Assembly: GCA_913061335.1 (NCBI GenBank)
Contig: CAJXTP010000071.1
Coordinates: forward strand, 1-11,933
Length of the DNA stretch: 11,933 bases
Direction of reading: 5' to 3'
Origin: an uncultured Loktanella sp.
GTDB taxonomy: Bacteria; Pseudomonadota; Alphaproteobacteria; Rhodobacterales; Rhodobacteraceae
The position numbers and the translations under genes are program-made. Below, one piece after another: positions 1 through 7,505 of this stretch; within the stretch, counting starts at the first letter, position 1; each line of letters opens with the position of its first letter. The notes below the pieces were generated by a model. It was not told the DNA's origin and did not search any database. It saw nothing but the letters and a program-made list of their open reading frames with translations.

Positions 1-2235
1 GACGAAGTTCACATCACGGATGATCGCACGGATTTCAAAGTCGATACTATCGGCCCCAAACCCCGTCAGTAAAACGCTAGGCGGCGGGTTCAAAAGAACC
101 AAAGGATGCGCCTCGGCGATCTCTTGCAATATCTGGGTTACTTGCGCGGTATCAGACCCATAAGCGACGCCAACAGGCACGATTGCACGGCCCACCAGAT
201 TGCCACGTGTCCAGTTCGTAACCTGATTACTAATAAGATCAGCGTTGGGAATGATGACGTCCGTCCGATCAAACGTCTCGATACGCGTTGACCGCACCGA
301 AATGTCACGCACGTAACCCATCTGACCGCCAACCTCGATCATGTCGCCCTCGACCACCGGTCGCTCGATCAATAAAATGATACCGGACACGAAATTTGAA
401 ACGATGTTTTGTAGGCCAAAACCGATACCAACTGACAAGGCACCTGCAACAATCGCCAGTGACGACAGATCAATGCCAGCAACACCAAACGCGACCAGCG
501 CGGACAGGAATATCCCGACGTAGCCAAAGCCTGCAACAACTGCATTTTGCCCGCCCAGATCAAACCGAGTACGCGGCATCACAGTGGTCTTTAACGCGGT
601 TTTGATAAAACGCGTCAGCAAAGCACCAACCATAAATATCAGAATAAACATGAGAAAATTTGATGGCGAAATACGGGTTTCACCAACCGAAAATCCGCTC
701 AAAAAGCGCGTCCAAACCTCCACCAATTCGGCCCAGCTGACGCCCCAGATAAGCGCTAAAACTGGAACCGCAAATAGCGAAAGTGCAAAGTTGATCGTAA
801 CCGGCAACAGCCCCCGTGGATCAGGGGCCGATGTATCCTCGATCGCAGAAAAACCCTCACGGGTTGTCACAGCATAGCTCAGCCTTTGAAGCACAACAAT
901 TACAGCAATCGTGGCCAGAGACGTAACTGCGGGAACAGTTATCGCCGCCGCCGCCGCGCCATACCCCAACAGTGATGCCAAGGGACCGGCGACAGCAAAT
1001 GCACACGCAGCGCGTCCGATAAACACCCGTAACCGGTTGCTATTGAATATTGCCTTCGTATTGGGACCGGCTTGATGCACGATCAATTGCCCTAATCGCC
1101 ACATCAGTGCGCCAACAATCAACTGCAATGGCAAATTAACGACATCAATCGACACGGCCTCCGCCTGAACGGTGCTCAATAACGCATCAATCGCAATCGC
1201 AACGGCAAGCACCCACCCCAAGCCAACGGTCAAACGCCGCGCGGGTCCACGCACATCCGCAGGATAGCCAAGGATCCCGTCATCATCTCGCGAGATCGGA
1301 AAATAGAAATCAGACAGCCATTTGGCCACAAATACCATTCCACCCGCAAACGGTAGCGCCGCAATAACTCTTTCGCCCGCGGGGCCAAAAAGGCCAGACA
1401 TCTCGAGTATCAATGTTACCAAAACCAACCCCAATACTGGGATCACAACGCTTGCCAATGAAATCACAAATCGCAACCCTGACGCGGACCGGGCCGACGT
1501 CGGTAGCGGTTGTGCGGCCAGCAAGGTGATCCATGCACGGGCGCGGGTCAACACGATAGCTGCTCCGATCAAAGCGACCACAACCAAAGACAATCGACCA
1601 ACAAGGCCATCTGTGCTGCGATGTGCCGCTGAAATGCTCCAGAACTCAACGCCCAAATTGGACAGCCCCGTTTGAACATTGCTAAATGCAGCAGGCCAGT
1701 ATGTCGGGTTTGCCGGTGACGCACTGCGCGTCGCCAATCGCTGTGAATCAAGTGCGCGCTGTTGCCTGTCAATTTCGGTGATCAGGCCATTGGCTCGTGC
1801 AAAGGCCTCTTGGGCCAATAACTGCGGTTGCAATAACCGATCTTGCAACGCCATCAATTCAGCCAAACGGGCTGCAATAACAGGGTCGACGCCGTTCGCG
1901 GCCACCCCAAAGGCGTCAATCTGGCCTCGCACGGTGATTAATCGATTGGCATTGGTCCCAAGCGCATTCGAAAATTGATCACGCCATCCAACCAGCTCCG
2001 CACGGACACGGCCCAAGGCAAACTGGGACGCGGCCCCTGTCTCTGCGATGCCCTCAGCGCGCGTGGCCAAAGTATCCCAACCGGACAGCTCAATGCCCGC
2101 GATCTGCCCAGAATCCGCGATATCCGTTGCTTGAACAACTTGCTGAATTCCGTTTTCAGCAAGTGATTGGGCTTGCACTGATCCGGCGAAAATCAAAAAC
2201 GCCAGACCACATATCCTCGCCCAAAACGACATCAT
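1..2235 (-). CDS. MscS-family mechanosensitive channel with periplasmic N-terminal domain (C-terminus cut by window edge)
   Basis: A large MscS-type channel that would open under membrane tension and release solutes during osmotic downshock. The frame is open from the ATG at 2235 (or 2232; two tandem Met codons) to the window edge, giving 745 residues. A signal peptide (residues about 1-23, cleavage near SVQA/QS) precedes a helical, Gln/Glu/Arg-rich periplasmic region (about 24-200) like the DUF3772 domain of alphaproteobacterial channels. About eleven hydrophobic segments follow between residues 209 and 622. The last is the Gly/Ala-rich pore helix (about 589-622) with GIGFGLQNIVSNFVSG and LIERP, then the beta domain with VIIPNADLISNQVTNWTR. 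By comparison with E. coli MscS, roughly the last 50-60 residues are missing. Its ATG overlaps the upstream cysteine synthase stop by four bases (ATGA), with only a weak ribosome-binding site, which suggests translational coupling. The family is clear; the gating stimulus and the reason for the coupling are inference. Confidence 0.93.
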   Translation of the reverse strand, partial: MMSFWARICGLAFLIFAGSVQAQSLAENGIQQVVQATDIADSGQIAGIELSGWDTLATRAEGIAETGAASQFALGRVRAELVGWRDQFSNALGTNANRLITVRGQIDAFGVAANGVDPVIAARLAELMALQDRLLQPQLLAQEAFARANGLITEIDRQQRALDSQRLATRSASPANPTYWPAAFSNVQTGLSNLGVEFWSISAAHRSTDGLVGRLSLVVVALIGAAIVLTRARAWITLLAAQPLPTSARSASGLRFVISLASVVIPVLGLVLVTLILEMSGLFGPAGERVIAALPFAGGMVFVAKWLSDFYFPISRDDDGILGYPADVRGPARRLTVGLGWVLAVAIAIDALLSTVQAEAVSIDVVNLPLQLIVGALMWRLGQLIVHQAGPNTKAIFNSNRLRVFIGRAACAFAVAGPLASLLGYGAAAAAITVPAVTSLATIAVIVVLQRLSYAVTTREGFSAIEDTSAPDPRGLLPVTINFALSLFAVPVLALIWGVSWAELVEVWTRFLSGFSVGETRISPSNFLMFILIFMVGALLTRFIKTALKTTVMPRTRFDLGGQNAVVAGFGYVGIFLSALVAFGVAGIDLSSLAIVAGALSVGIGFGLQNIVSNFVSGIILLIERPVVEGDMIEVGGQMGYVRDISVRSTRIETFDRTDVIIPNADLISNQVTNWTRGNLVGRAIVPVGVAYGSDTAQVTQILQEIAEAHPLVLLNPPPSVLLTGFGADSIDFEIRAIIRDVNFV

Positions 2236-3269
2236 TCAGTGATCATAACATCGGGAATTGTGCTGTTGCTGCTATCCATCCATGCAGGCACTGGCAGTCC
2301 CTTTTCGCGCAGGAATTCTGGGTTATACAACTTGGATTGATACCGCGTGCCATAATCGCAAAGGATCGTAACAATCGTATGCCCTGGTCCCATGTCGCGG
2401 GCCATGCGGATCGCACCAGCGATGTTAACACCTGTCGAGCCGCCCATGCACAGACCCTCGTTTTCAAGCAAGTCAAACACAACCGGCAGCGCCTCTGCGT
2501 CAGGGATATTATAACTAAGATCGGGCGTGAAACCTTCAAGGTTCGCGGTGATGCGGACCTGACCGATGCCTTCGGCAATTGAACCGCCTGACATGGCAAT
2601 CTCTCCGGTGGTGTAAAAGCTGTGCAGACCCGCACCATCAGGATCGGCAAGCCCGATTTTTACGCCTTTTGGCTGCAACGCCGTGCCGACACCGGCCAAT
2701 GTGCCACCAGACCCAACGGCACAAATAAAGCCATCAACTTTGCCGCCCGTTTGGTCCCAAATCTCGGGGCCTGTGCCGTCAATATGGGCCTGACGGTTGG
2801 CGATGTTGTCAAACTGATTGGCCCAAATCACGCCTTCGTTGGAGTCACGCGCCATGGCCTCGGCCAAGCGGCCAGAATAACGCACAAAATTATTGGGGTT
2901 ACGGTACGGCGCCGCAGGAACCTCGATCAACGTGGCCCCCGCAAGCCGGAGCATATCTTTCTTTTCCTGCGACTGAGTGTCTGGGATAACGATCACGGTC
3001 TTAAAACCCATCGATGCGCCGATCAACGCCAGACCAATACCTGTGTTGCCCGCCGTGCCTTCGACAATGGTGCCGCCGGGTTTCAATGTGCCTTTGGCAA
3101 CCGCGTCGTTGATGATGTACAAAGCGGCGCGGTCTTTGACCGATTGACCGGGGTTCATAAACTCGGCTTTGCCTAAAATGGTGCACCCTGTCGCCTCGGA
3201 CGCCGCGCGTAATTTGATCAACGGGGTATTGCCAACGGCGGCAGCGAGATCGGATTTGATATGCATCAT
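2232..3269 (-). CDS. cysK: Cysteine synthase A-like PLP enzyme (O-acetylserine sulfhydrylase family)
   Basis: A 345-residue fold-type II PLP enzyme, predicted to make cysteine from O-acetylserine and sulfide in the cytoplasm. Visible motifs are NTPLIKL (14-20), the PLP lysine K45 in NPGQSVKDR, the substrate loop TAGNTG (72-77; TSGNTG in classical CysK), the PLP phosphate loop GSGGT (186-190) and GGSTGVN (276-282). The C-terminal ILCDYGTRYQSKLYN (302-316) replaces the PSSGERY of enteric CysK, so this belongs to the longer CysK-like subgroup rather than the E. coli type. AAAGGG lies just before tandem ATGs (3269, 3266); either could be the start. It follows trgB after 36 bp and overlaps the channel gene by four bases. 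In R. sphaeroides a cysK lies with trgAB in a tellurite-resistance locus; cysteine/thiol supply is a known factor in tellurite tolerance. A cystathionine beta-synthase-like activity cannot be excluded. Confidence 0.9.
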   Translation of the reverse strand: MMHIKSDLAAAVGNTPLIKLRAASEATGCTILGKAEFMNPGQSVKDRAALYIINDAVAKGTLKPGGTIVEGTAGNTGIGLALIGASMGFKTVIVIPDTQSQEKKDMLRLAGATLIEVPAAPYRNPNNFVRYSGRLAEAMARDSNEGVIWANQFDNIANRQAHIDGTGPEIWDQTGGKVDGFICAVGSGGTLAGVGTALQPKGVKIGLADPDGAGLHSFYTTGEIAMSGGSIAEGIGQVRITANLEGFTPDLSYNIPDAEALPVVFDLLENEGLCMGGSTGVNIAGAIRMARDMGPGHTIVTILCDYGTRYQSKLYNPEFLREKGLPVPAWMDSSNSTIPDVMITE

Positions 3270-3305
3270 AAGCCCTTTGGTAGCGTGTTAATTATATGTA
3301 AGTCG

Positions 3306-4427
3306 TCAGCCGCCGCTGCGCAATGCATCGCGCTGCATACCGAGTATACAAAGCATCATCACCAAGGGGCCGGCATTGATCTCGCCTGTGGCGACCAGCG
3401 CCATGGCCCGATTAAACGACAAAAGGTGCAGACGTAAATCTTCAGACTCAGTTTCCAAACCACCAAACTTGGCATGATCATCGGGCAAATCGCACACGCC
3501 TAGATAGGCATGAAAATAGTCTGTCGATGATCCCGGGGATGGATAGAAAGACGACAGATGACGCAGCTCTAGTTCGGACAAACCGGCCTCTTCAACGCTT
3601 TCACGTAACGCTGATTGTGTCGGGCTCTCCGTGGCATCAATCATACCCGCGATGGGCTCTAATACCCACGGGTTTGGATCTTGGCGCACAACGGGGCCCA
3701 TGCGCATTTGCTCGACCAGCAAAACGCGGTCGCGTTTGGGGTCATACGGCAGCACAAGCACCGCATCGATGCCAACAAACACCTCGCGGGGCAGCACGTT
3801 GCTGCGGGAACCGTCAAACTGACGGTACTGAACTGCCATCTGCTGAATACGAAAGAAATCACCCTGAGGTGGGGCACTGTTAATCACGGCAACGTCGCCG
3901 GCAGCAGCGTCGTGGCGCACGGTGGCGGGAACGCCCTGCCCGCGCGCAGATTGCTTGGCCCACGCCCGTTTTTCAATCATCGCCCAATTGCGGGCAATCT
4001 GGTCACGGGTCAACGGCGGAACATGCGCAAACAGCTCTGTCACAGCAAATACAGCCATCGGCTCAAATTCGGTAACCCAATGTGAAAGCGACCAATCGCC
4101 TTTGCCAACGGCAATATCATCCGGCGGTAGATACATCTTGACCGGTACAGGCCCCGCATCAGTCTGAACAGTCACATCAATCAACGCGTAACCAAATGCG
4201 CCTTCATAGGTGTCCAAACGGTGCAGCTGCTCTGGGGTAACACCCGACAGAATTGCGCCCACAGTCACCGCACCAGCCTTCGCACGGATGAGCGGAACAA
4301 CATTCTGCGCAACAGGCAAAACGACATAATCATTCAACGTCGCAGGCACTTGCAAAATTGGCGCACCACCGGCGACGGCTTGGCATAACGCGGACGACTG
4401 TAACGTCCCATAGATAAAGATTTGCAT
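3306..4427 (-). CDS. trgB: TrgB: gamma-glutamylcyclotransferase-like domain fused to Nudix hydrolase
   Basis: A 373-residue two-domain protein. Residues about 1-120 resemble the gamma-glutamylcyclotransferase/AIG2 fold: YGTL at 6-9 forms the substrate loop, and E75 in LDTYEG matches the catalytic acid. Residues about 190-370 form a Nudix hydrolase with a complete box (G261 to L283; GX5EX7RE..EEXG, metal-binding E276, E279, E280), closest in style to ADP-ribose pyrophosphatases (NudF/YffH). The Arg/Ala-rich segment about 140-190 links them. The matching gene trgB is part of the R. sphaeroides locus that contributes to high-level tellurite resistance; its chemistry there is not settled to my knowledge. 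The start ATG shares one base with the trgA stop (TAATG), so the two are almost certainly cotranscribed and coupled. Turnover of gamma-glutamyl peptides or glutathione plus hydrolysis of ADP-ribose-type nucleotides is inferred from the domains only. Confidence 0.9.
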   Translation of the reverse strand: MQIFIYGTLQSSALCQAVAGGAPILQVPATLNDYVVLPVAQNVVPLIRAKAGAVTVGAILSGVTPEQLHRLDTYEGAFGYALIDVTVQTDAGPVPVKMYLPPDDIAVGKGDWSLSHWVTEFEPMAVFAVTELFAHVPPLTRDQIARNWAMIEKRAWAKQSARGQGVPATVRHDAAAGDVAVINSAPPQGDFFRIQQMAVQYRQFDGSRSNVLPREVFVGIDAVLVLPYDPKRDRVLLVEQMRMGPVVRQDPNPWVLEPIAGMIDATESPTQSALRESVEEAGLSELELRHLSSFYPSPGSSTDYFHAYLGVCDLPDDHAKFGGLETESEDLRLHLLSFNRAMALVATGEINAGPLVMMLCILGMQRDALRSGG

Positions 4428-4867
4428 TAGTGCGGGAACCGACGGCCAGCGATACCGGCCATAGCACCCCCAACAAAGCCACCGACCACCATGATCATCC
4501 CAATCTCGGGGGTGGCGAACCTAAACCCGTACTCAGACAGAAGCTTAAAGCTATCGATCATAGCATCCATCGGGCCATCATAGCGGCCGCGCATAGACTG
4601 TTCCAACATCGTAATAAACGACAAAACAAATAGGATGATAAAGCTTTGGGCGACAATCGCAGTATACCCATTCCCGATCCCAGACATCAGGCCATGTGCA
4701 TTTTTACCGCAAATCTGCCAGCCGACGATTAATCCGGCCACAAGACACAAAGGTAACAAATACCCTGGCACTCTATCGTCACCGTAGATGGTGACCATCG
4801 ACACAAAAAGGGCATATCCCACTGCGGCAAAGATAAGTGCGGCAACAAGTTTGGCGGCTGTAGGCAT
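4427..4867 (-). CDS. trgA: TrgA family membrane protein (tellurite resistance locus)
   Basis: A 146-residue inner-membrane protein with four hydrophobic segments at about 6-24, 33-52, 70-90 and 121-141, and a short polar loop (91-118) between the third and fourth. The N-terminus MPTAAKLVAALIFAA and the VGW motif after the second segment are characteristic of the TrgA family, known from the R. sphaeroides trgAB-cysK tellurite-resistance locus and widespread in Rhodobacteraceae. No enzymatic motif is visible, and how TrgA acts is unknown. A good ribosome-binding site (AAGGGAG) lies about 6 nt before the ATG and sits in the loop of an inverted repeat (see 4869-4897). The gene starts 39 bp after the CFA-like gene ends and shares one base with trgB. 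The identity rests on family resemblance plus the neighbours trgB and cysK, which fit well. Confidence 0.88.
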   Translation of the reverse strand: MPTAAKLVAALIFAAVGYALFVSMVTIYGDDRVPGYLLPLCLVAGLIVGWQICGKNAHGLMSGIGNGYTAIVAQSFIILFVLSFITMLEQSMRGRYDGPMDAMIDSFKLLSEYGFRFATPEIGMIMVVGGFVGGAMAGIAGRRFPH

Positions 4868-4868
4868 G

Positions 4869-4897
4869 GGTCTGCTCCCTTAAAATTGGTGCAGACC
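4869..4897 (-). promoter_or_regulatory. Inverted repeat framing the trgA ribosome-binding site
   Basis: Perfect 7-base arms (GGTCTGC at 4897-4891 and GCAGACC at 4875-4869, read on the minus strand) enclose a 15-nt loop containing AAGGGA. The 3' arm ends one base before the trgA ATG at 4867. In the mRNA this would put most of the Shine-Dalgarno sequence in the loop and the start codon at the foot of the stem. No T-run follows, so it is not a terminator. A role in tuning trgA translation is inference. Confidence 0.45.
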
Positions 4898-4906
4898 TCG
4901 CACGTC

Positions 4907-6115
4907 TCAGCGCGCGCGCGTAATGGTTATCTGCGTTACATCGCAGTTTCCGCTATGAAACGTGCCAGCGCAAGAGGTCAGGTAAAAGTTCCACATCCTC
5001 CGAAATCGATCGTCAAAGCCCATTGCCGCTACATCATCCCACTTGGCGTTAAATACCTTGTGCCAATGGCGCAGTGTCTGGGAATAACTTTCGCCAAATT
5101 CGATCGACTGAACAACTGTCAGCCCAGCCTTTTCAACTTCGGCGCGCAACACGATTGGGCTTGGCAGCATACCGCCCGGAAAGATGTATTTCTGTATGAA
5201 ATCAACGCTTCGTTTGTAAGTTTGCCAGCGGCGGTGATCGACAGTGATGATTTGCAAAGTCGCATTTTTACCGGGTTTCAATCGGTCACGGACCGCGTCA
5301 AAGTAGACAGGCCAATACTTTTCACCCACCGCCTCAAACATCTCAATACTGACGATACCGTCGTATTGCCCCGCCTCATCGCGGTAATCTTGCATCTTGA
5401 TTGTGACCATATCGGACAGACCCAATCGGTCAATTCGGGCCACAGCATAGTCATGCTGCTCTTGGGAAATCGTCAGGCCAGTCACCTTGATACCGCGATC
5501 CTTGGCGGCATACTCCGCAAACCCACCCCAACCGCAGCCAATCTCAAGCACGTGATCACCCGCAACGGCTCCCATCTGATCGATCATGGATTTGTATTTG
5601 GCGGTTTGTGCGTCCTCAAGTGACCGCGCACCCTCGTCAAATTTGGCCGATGAATAGGTCATCGTGTCATCCAACCAAAGACCGTAGAATTCATTGCCCA
5701 AATCATAGTGGTAGGAGATATTCTTGCGGGCCTGCTTTATCGAATTTCCCTGCATCCAAAACCGCATTCGCTCGTAGCATCGAACAAGGAACTGACCGGG
5801 AAATCCGTCGTACAATTCCTCGGCGTCATCATGGAGCAAATCCATGAGCTCCAACAAATTGGGTGTCGACCACCACCCGTCCACATAGGCTTCGCAAAAC
5901 CCAAGATCACCTTCGCGAATGATGCGAGAAAACAGGTCTGCGTTATGAATCTGCAACGTGGCGACATATCCACCATCACGCCCCTTGGCGCGAAACGTGC
6001 GACCATCTGGCAAGACCACGTCAATCTGCCCGCGCTTCATCGTTTTCATCACATCAAAAACAGCTGAGAAAAAGCGGGGCAGATCGACTTGGTCTTTTGT
6101 GGTCGTCAACGTCAT
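4907..6115 (-). CDS. Cyclopropane-fatty-acyl-phospholipid synthase-family SAM methyltransferase
   Basis: A 402-residue member of the CFA synthase family, which transfers a methyl group from S-adenosylmethionine to the double bond of phospholipid acyl chains at the membrane surface. Seen: N-terminal helical domain (1-125) with GDLGFCEAYVDGWW, then NISYHYDLGNEFYGLWLDD (132-150), SAM motif VLEIGCGWGG (189-198), MFEAVG with E261, KYIFPGGMLPS (309-319), FGESYSQTL with Y344, and FYLTSCAGTF with C382. By eye against E. coli CFA, E239, Y317 and C354 are kept (E261, Y344, C382), but the bicarbonate-site residues C139, H266 and I268 become S156, I289 and T291. The product may therefore be a methyl or methylene fatty acid rather than a cyclopropane. 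Rhodobacteraceae are known for 11-methyl-C18:1, made by UfaM in R. sphaeroides. The start is supported by AGGAC upstream. It lies 105 bp after the class-V aminotransferase and 39 bp before trgA. I see no clear promoter or terminator in the 105-bp gap. Confidence 0.88.
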   Translation of the reverse strand: MTLTTTKDQVDLPRFFSAVFDVMKTMKRGQIDVVLPDGRTFRAKGRDGGYVATLQIHNADLFSRIIREGDLGFCEAYVDGWWSTPNLLELMDLLHDDAEELYDGFPGQFLVRCYERMRFWMQGNSIKQARKNISYHYDLGNEFYGLWLDDTMTYSSAKFDEGARSLEDAQTAKYKSMIDQMGAVAGDHVLEIGCGWGGFAEYAAKDRGIKVTGLTISQEQHDYAVARIDRLGLSDMVTIKMQDYRDEAGQYDGIVSIEMFEAVGEKYWPVYFDAVRDRLKPGKNATLQIITVDHRRWQTYKRSVDFIQKYIFPGGMLPSPIVLRAEVEKAGLTVVQSIEFGESYSQTLRHWHKVFNAKWDDVAAMGFDDRFRRMWNFYLTSCAGTFHSGNCDVTQITITRAR

Positions 6116-6220
6116 GGGACCGTCCTATCTTGGCAATTTGTTGATCTTGCAGTGACCGACCGCACAAGCATCCGTCAAAGCCGCATGGTCAACCTACTGC
6201 AAAACAAGGACATCGCCAAA

Positions 6221-7435
6221 TTAGATCACCTGCTCAAGCGCCGCGATCAATCGGTCGACCTCAGCTTTTTGCGTATAATGCACAAAACTAACGCGCAAAA
6301 CGCCGCGATCCATATCAACCCCCAGCGCGCCCAACGGACGCCCAGCATAAAAGTCACCGCCACCTGCCATAATACCAAGCGGCGCAAGTGCCACTGCAGC
6401 ATCCTCAGCAGATGTATTCAACGCCATCGCAACAGTCGGTGCGCGACCAGCGGCATCAGACGGGCCAATCAGACGCACCGAATTCTTTGCGCTCACATAA
6501 TCCAACAATGGTTGTAATAACGTGACCTCATGGGCCCGCATCATGTCATGCGCCAACCGCGCCGCTTTTGCGCCCGTGCCACCACCATGATGAGCAGAAA
6601 AGTCATCCATATAGTCAGCCATACCCGCACAAGCAGCGACCTGCGCATGATCTGGGCCTGCAGGCGTAAACCGATAATACAGCGTATCACCGTTAAAATG
6701 ATGCCCTTGATTTGGTAGCTCAAACCCAAAATCCTCGCGGATCACCATCACACCCTGATGCGGCCCATATGTCTTATATGAACTGAACAAATAGACATCA
6801 CAGCCAAGCGCTGCGACATCGGCAAAACCGTGCGGTGCATAACTCACACCGTCGACAACCACGCGGGCACCCGCGGCCTTTGCAATTGCGGTGATCGCAG
6901 GCACATCATTGATGGCACCCACGACGTTCGAACAATGCGGAAAACAAACCAGCTTCACCTTATCATCCAGCATATTGGCTAGATCGGCAGGGTCCAAAAT
7001 ACCAGTGACCGGATCAATCTGCCATTCACGAACCTCAATGCCCTCTTCGGCCAAACGGCGCCAAGGACCAGAATTTGCCTCGTGATCTTGATTGGTGACA
7101 ATAATCGACTCGCCCGGCTTCAACCAACGGCGGACAGCATTTGCCAAGACATAAACGTTCTGCGTGGTGGATGGGCCAAACGACAGCTCGTGCGTCGCAA
7201 CACCCAACATGGCAGCAAGACGCACGCGCGCCTCGTCCATCTCTTCACCGCCCAAACGGGACGCATCATAAGGCGCATAAGGTTGCACCTTTCGTTCGGT
7301 ATAAAACCGGTGCAATCGGTCCACGACCTGACGACAGGTATAAGACCCGCCTGCATTTTCAAAGAAAGCCTGACCGTCAAGCGACGGCACCTCAAACGCG
7401 GGGAATTGGGACCGCACCCATGCAATATCCATCAT
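6221..7435 (-). CDS. Cysteine desulfurase-like protein (class-V aminotransferase fold, VC1184 type)
   Basis: A PLP-dependent fold-type I enzyme of 404 residues if it starts at the ATG at 7435. Seen: FENAGG (25-30), H118 in QDHEANSGPW (stacks on PLP in NifS/SufS relatives), HCSNVVG (167-173), PLP-binding D195 in VVVDGVSYAPH, Schiff-base K221 in SSYKTYGPHQG, and the C-terminal RVSFVHYTQKAEVD with R381. The SufS active-site loop RTGHHCA aligns with GGGDFYA, so the sulfur-accepting Cys is Tyr363; that loop is usual for the VC1184-type subfamily, whose substrate is unknown. A real desulfurase role is therefore doubtful, and an epimerase, lyase or aminotransferase is possible. An in-frame ATG at 7474 would start inside the preceding terminator and add 13 residues with no family resemblance, so I prefer 7435 or the adjacent 7432. 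There is no convincing ribosome-binding site. Confidence 0.85.
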   Translation of the reverse strand: MMDIAWVRSQFPAFEVPSLDGQAFFENAGGSYTCRQVVDRLHRFYTERKVQPYAPYDASRLGGEEMDEARVRLAAMLGVATHELSFGPSTTQNVYVLANAVRRWLKPGESIIVTNQDHEANSGPWRRLAEEGIEVREWQIDPVTGILDPADLANMLDDKVKLVCFPHCSNVVGAINDVPAITAIAKAAGARVVVDGVSYAPHGFADVAALGCDVYLFSSYKTYGPHQGVMVIREDFGFELPNQGHHFNGDTLYYRFTPAGPDHAQVAACAGMADYMDDFSAHHGGGTGAKAARLAHDMMRAHEVTLLQPLLDYVSAKNSVRLIGPSDAAGRAPTVAMALNTSAEDAAVALAPLGIMAGGGDFYAGRPLGALGVDMDRGVLRVSFVHYTQKAEVDRLIAALEQVI

Positions 7436-7449
7436 ATGCACAGCAGAAA

Positions 7450-7482
7450 CAAAAAGGGCCCGATGCGCAAGCATCAGGCCCC
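7450..7482 (-). terminator. Rho-independent terminator of the BCCT transporter gene
   Basis: On the minus strand, 24 bases after the transporter stop, GGGCCTGATGC (7481-7471), a TTGC loop (7470-7467) and GCATCGGGCCC (7466-7456) form an 11-position stem with one mismatch, followed by TTTTT (7455-7451). This is a classic intrinsic terminator. It ends about 15 bp before the ATG at 7435 of the next gene, so no ordinary promoter fits between them. The plus-strand side is also T-rich (7483-7490), but no plus-strand gene needs it. Confidence 0.85.
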
Positions 7483-7505
7483 TTATTTTTAGTTAATTCA
7501 GACGT

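Noticed and set aside
4908..4920. CG-repeat tract at the 3' end of the CFA-like gene
   Set aside because: It is explained by Arg-Ala-Arg codons before the stop; no sign of a functional repeat.
4886..5623. A 245-codon open frame on the plus strand opposite the CFA-like gene
   Set aside because: It is antisense to a clear gene with full family motifs, shows no recognisable domain, and has odd composition; a shadow frame.
6116..6220. Possible promoter or small gene in the 105-bp gap before the CFA-like gene
   Set aside because: No convincing -35/-10 pair, stress-sigma motif or coding frame could be made out by eye.
7436..7474. Upstream in-frame ATG for the class-V aminotransferase
   Set aside because: The codon lies inside the terminator stem and the extra 13 residues match no family N-terminus.
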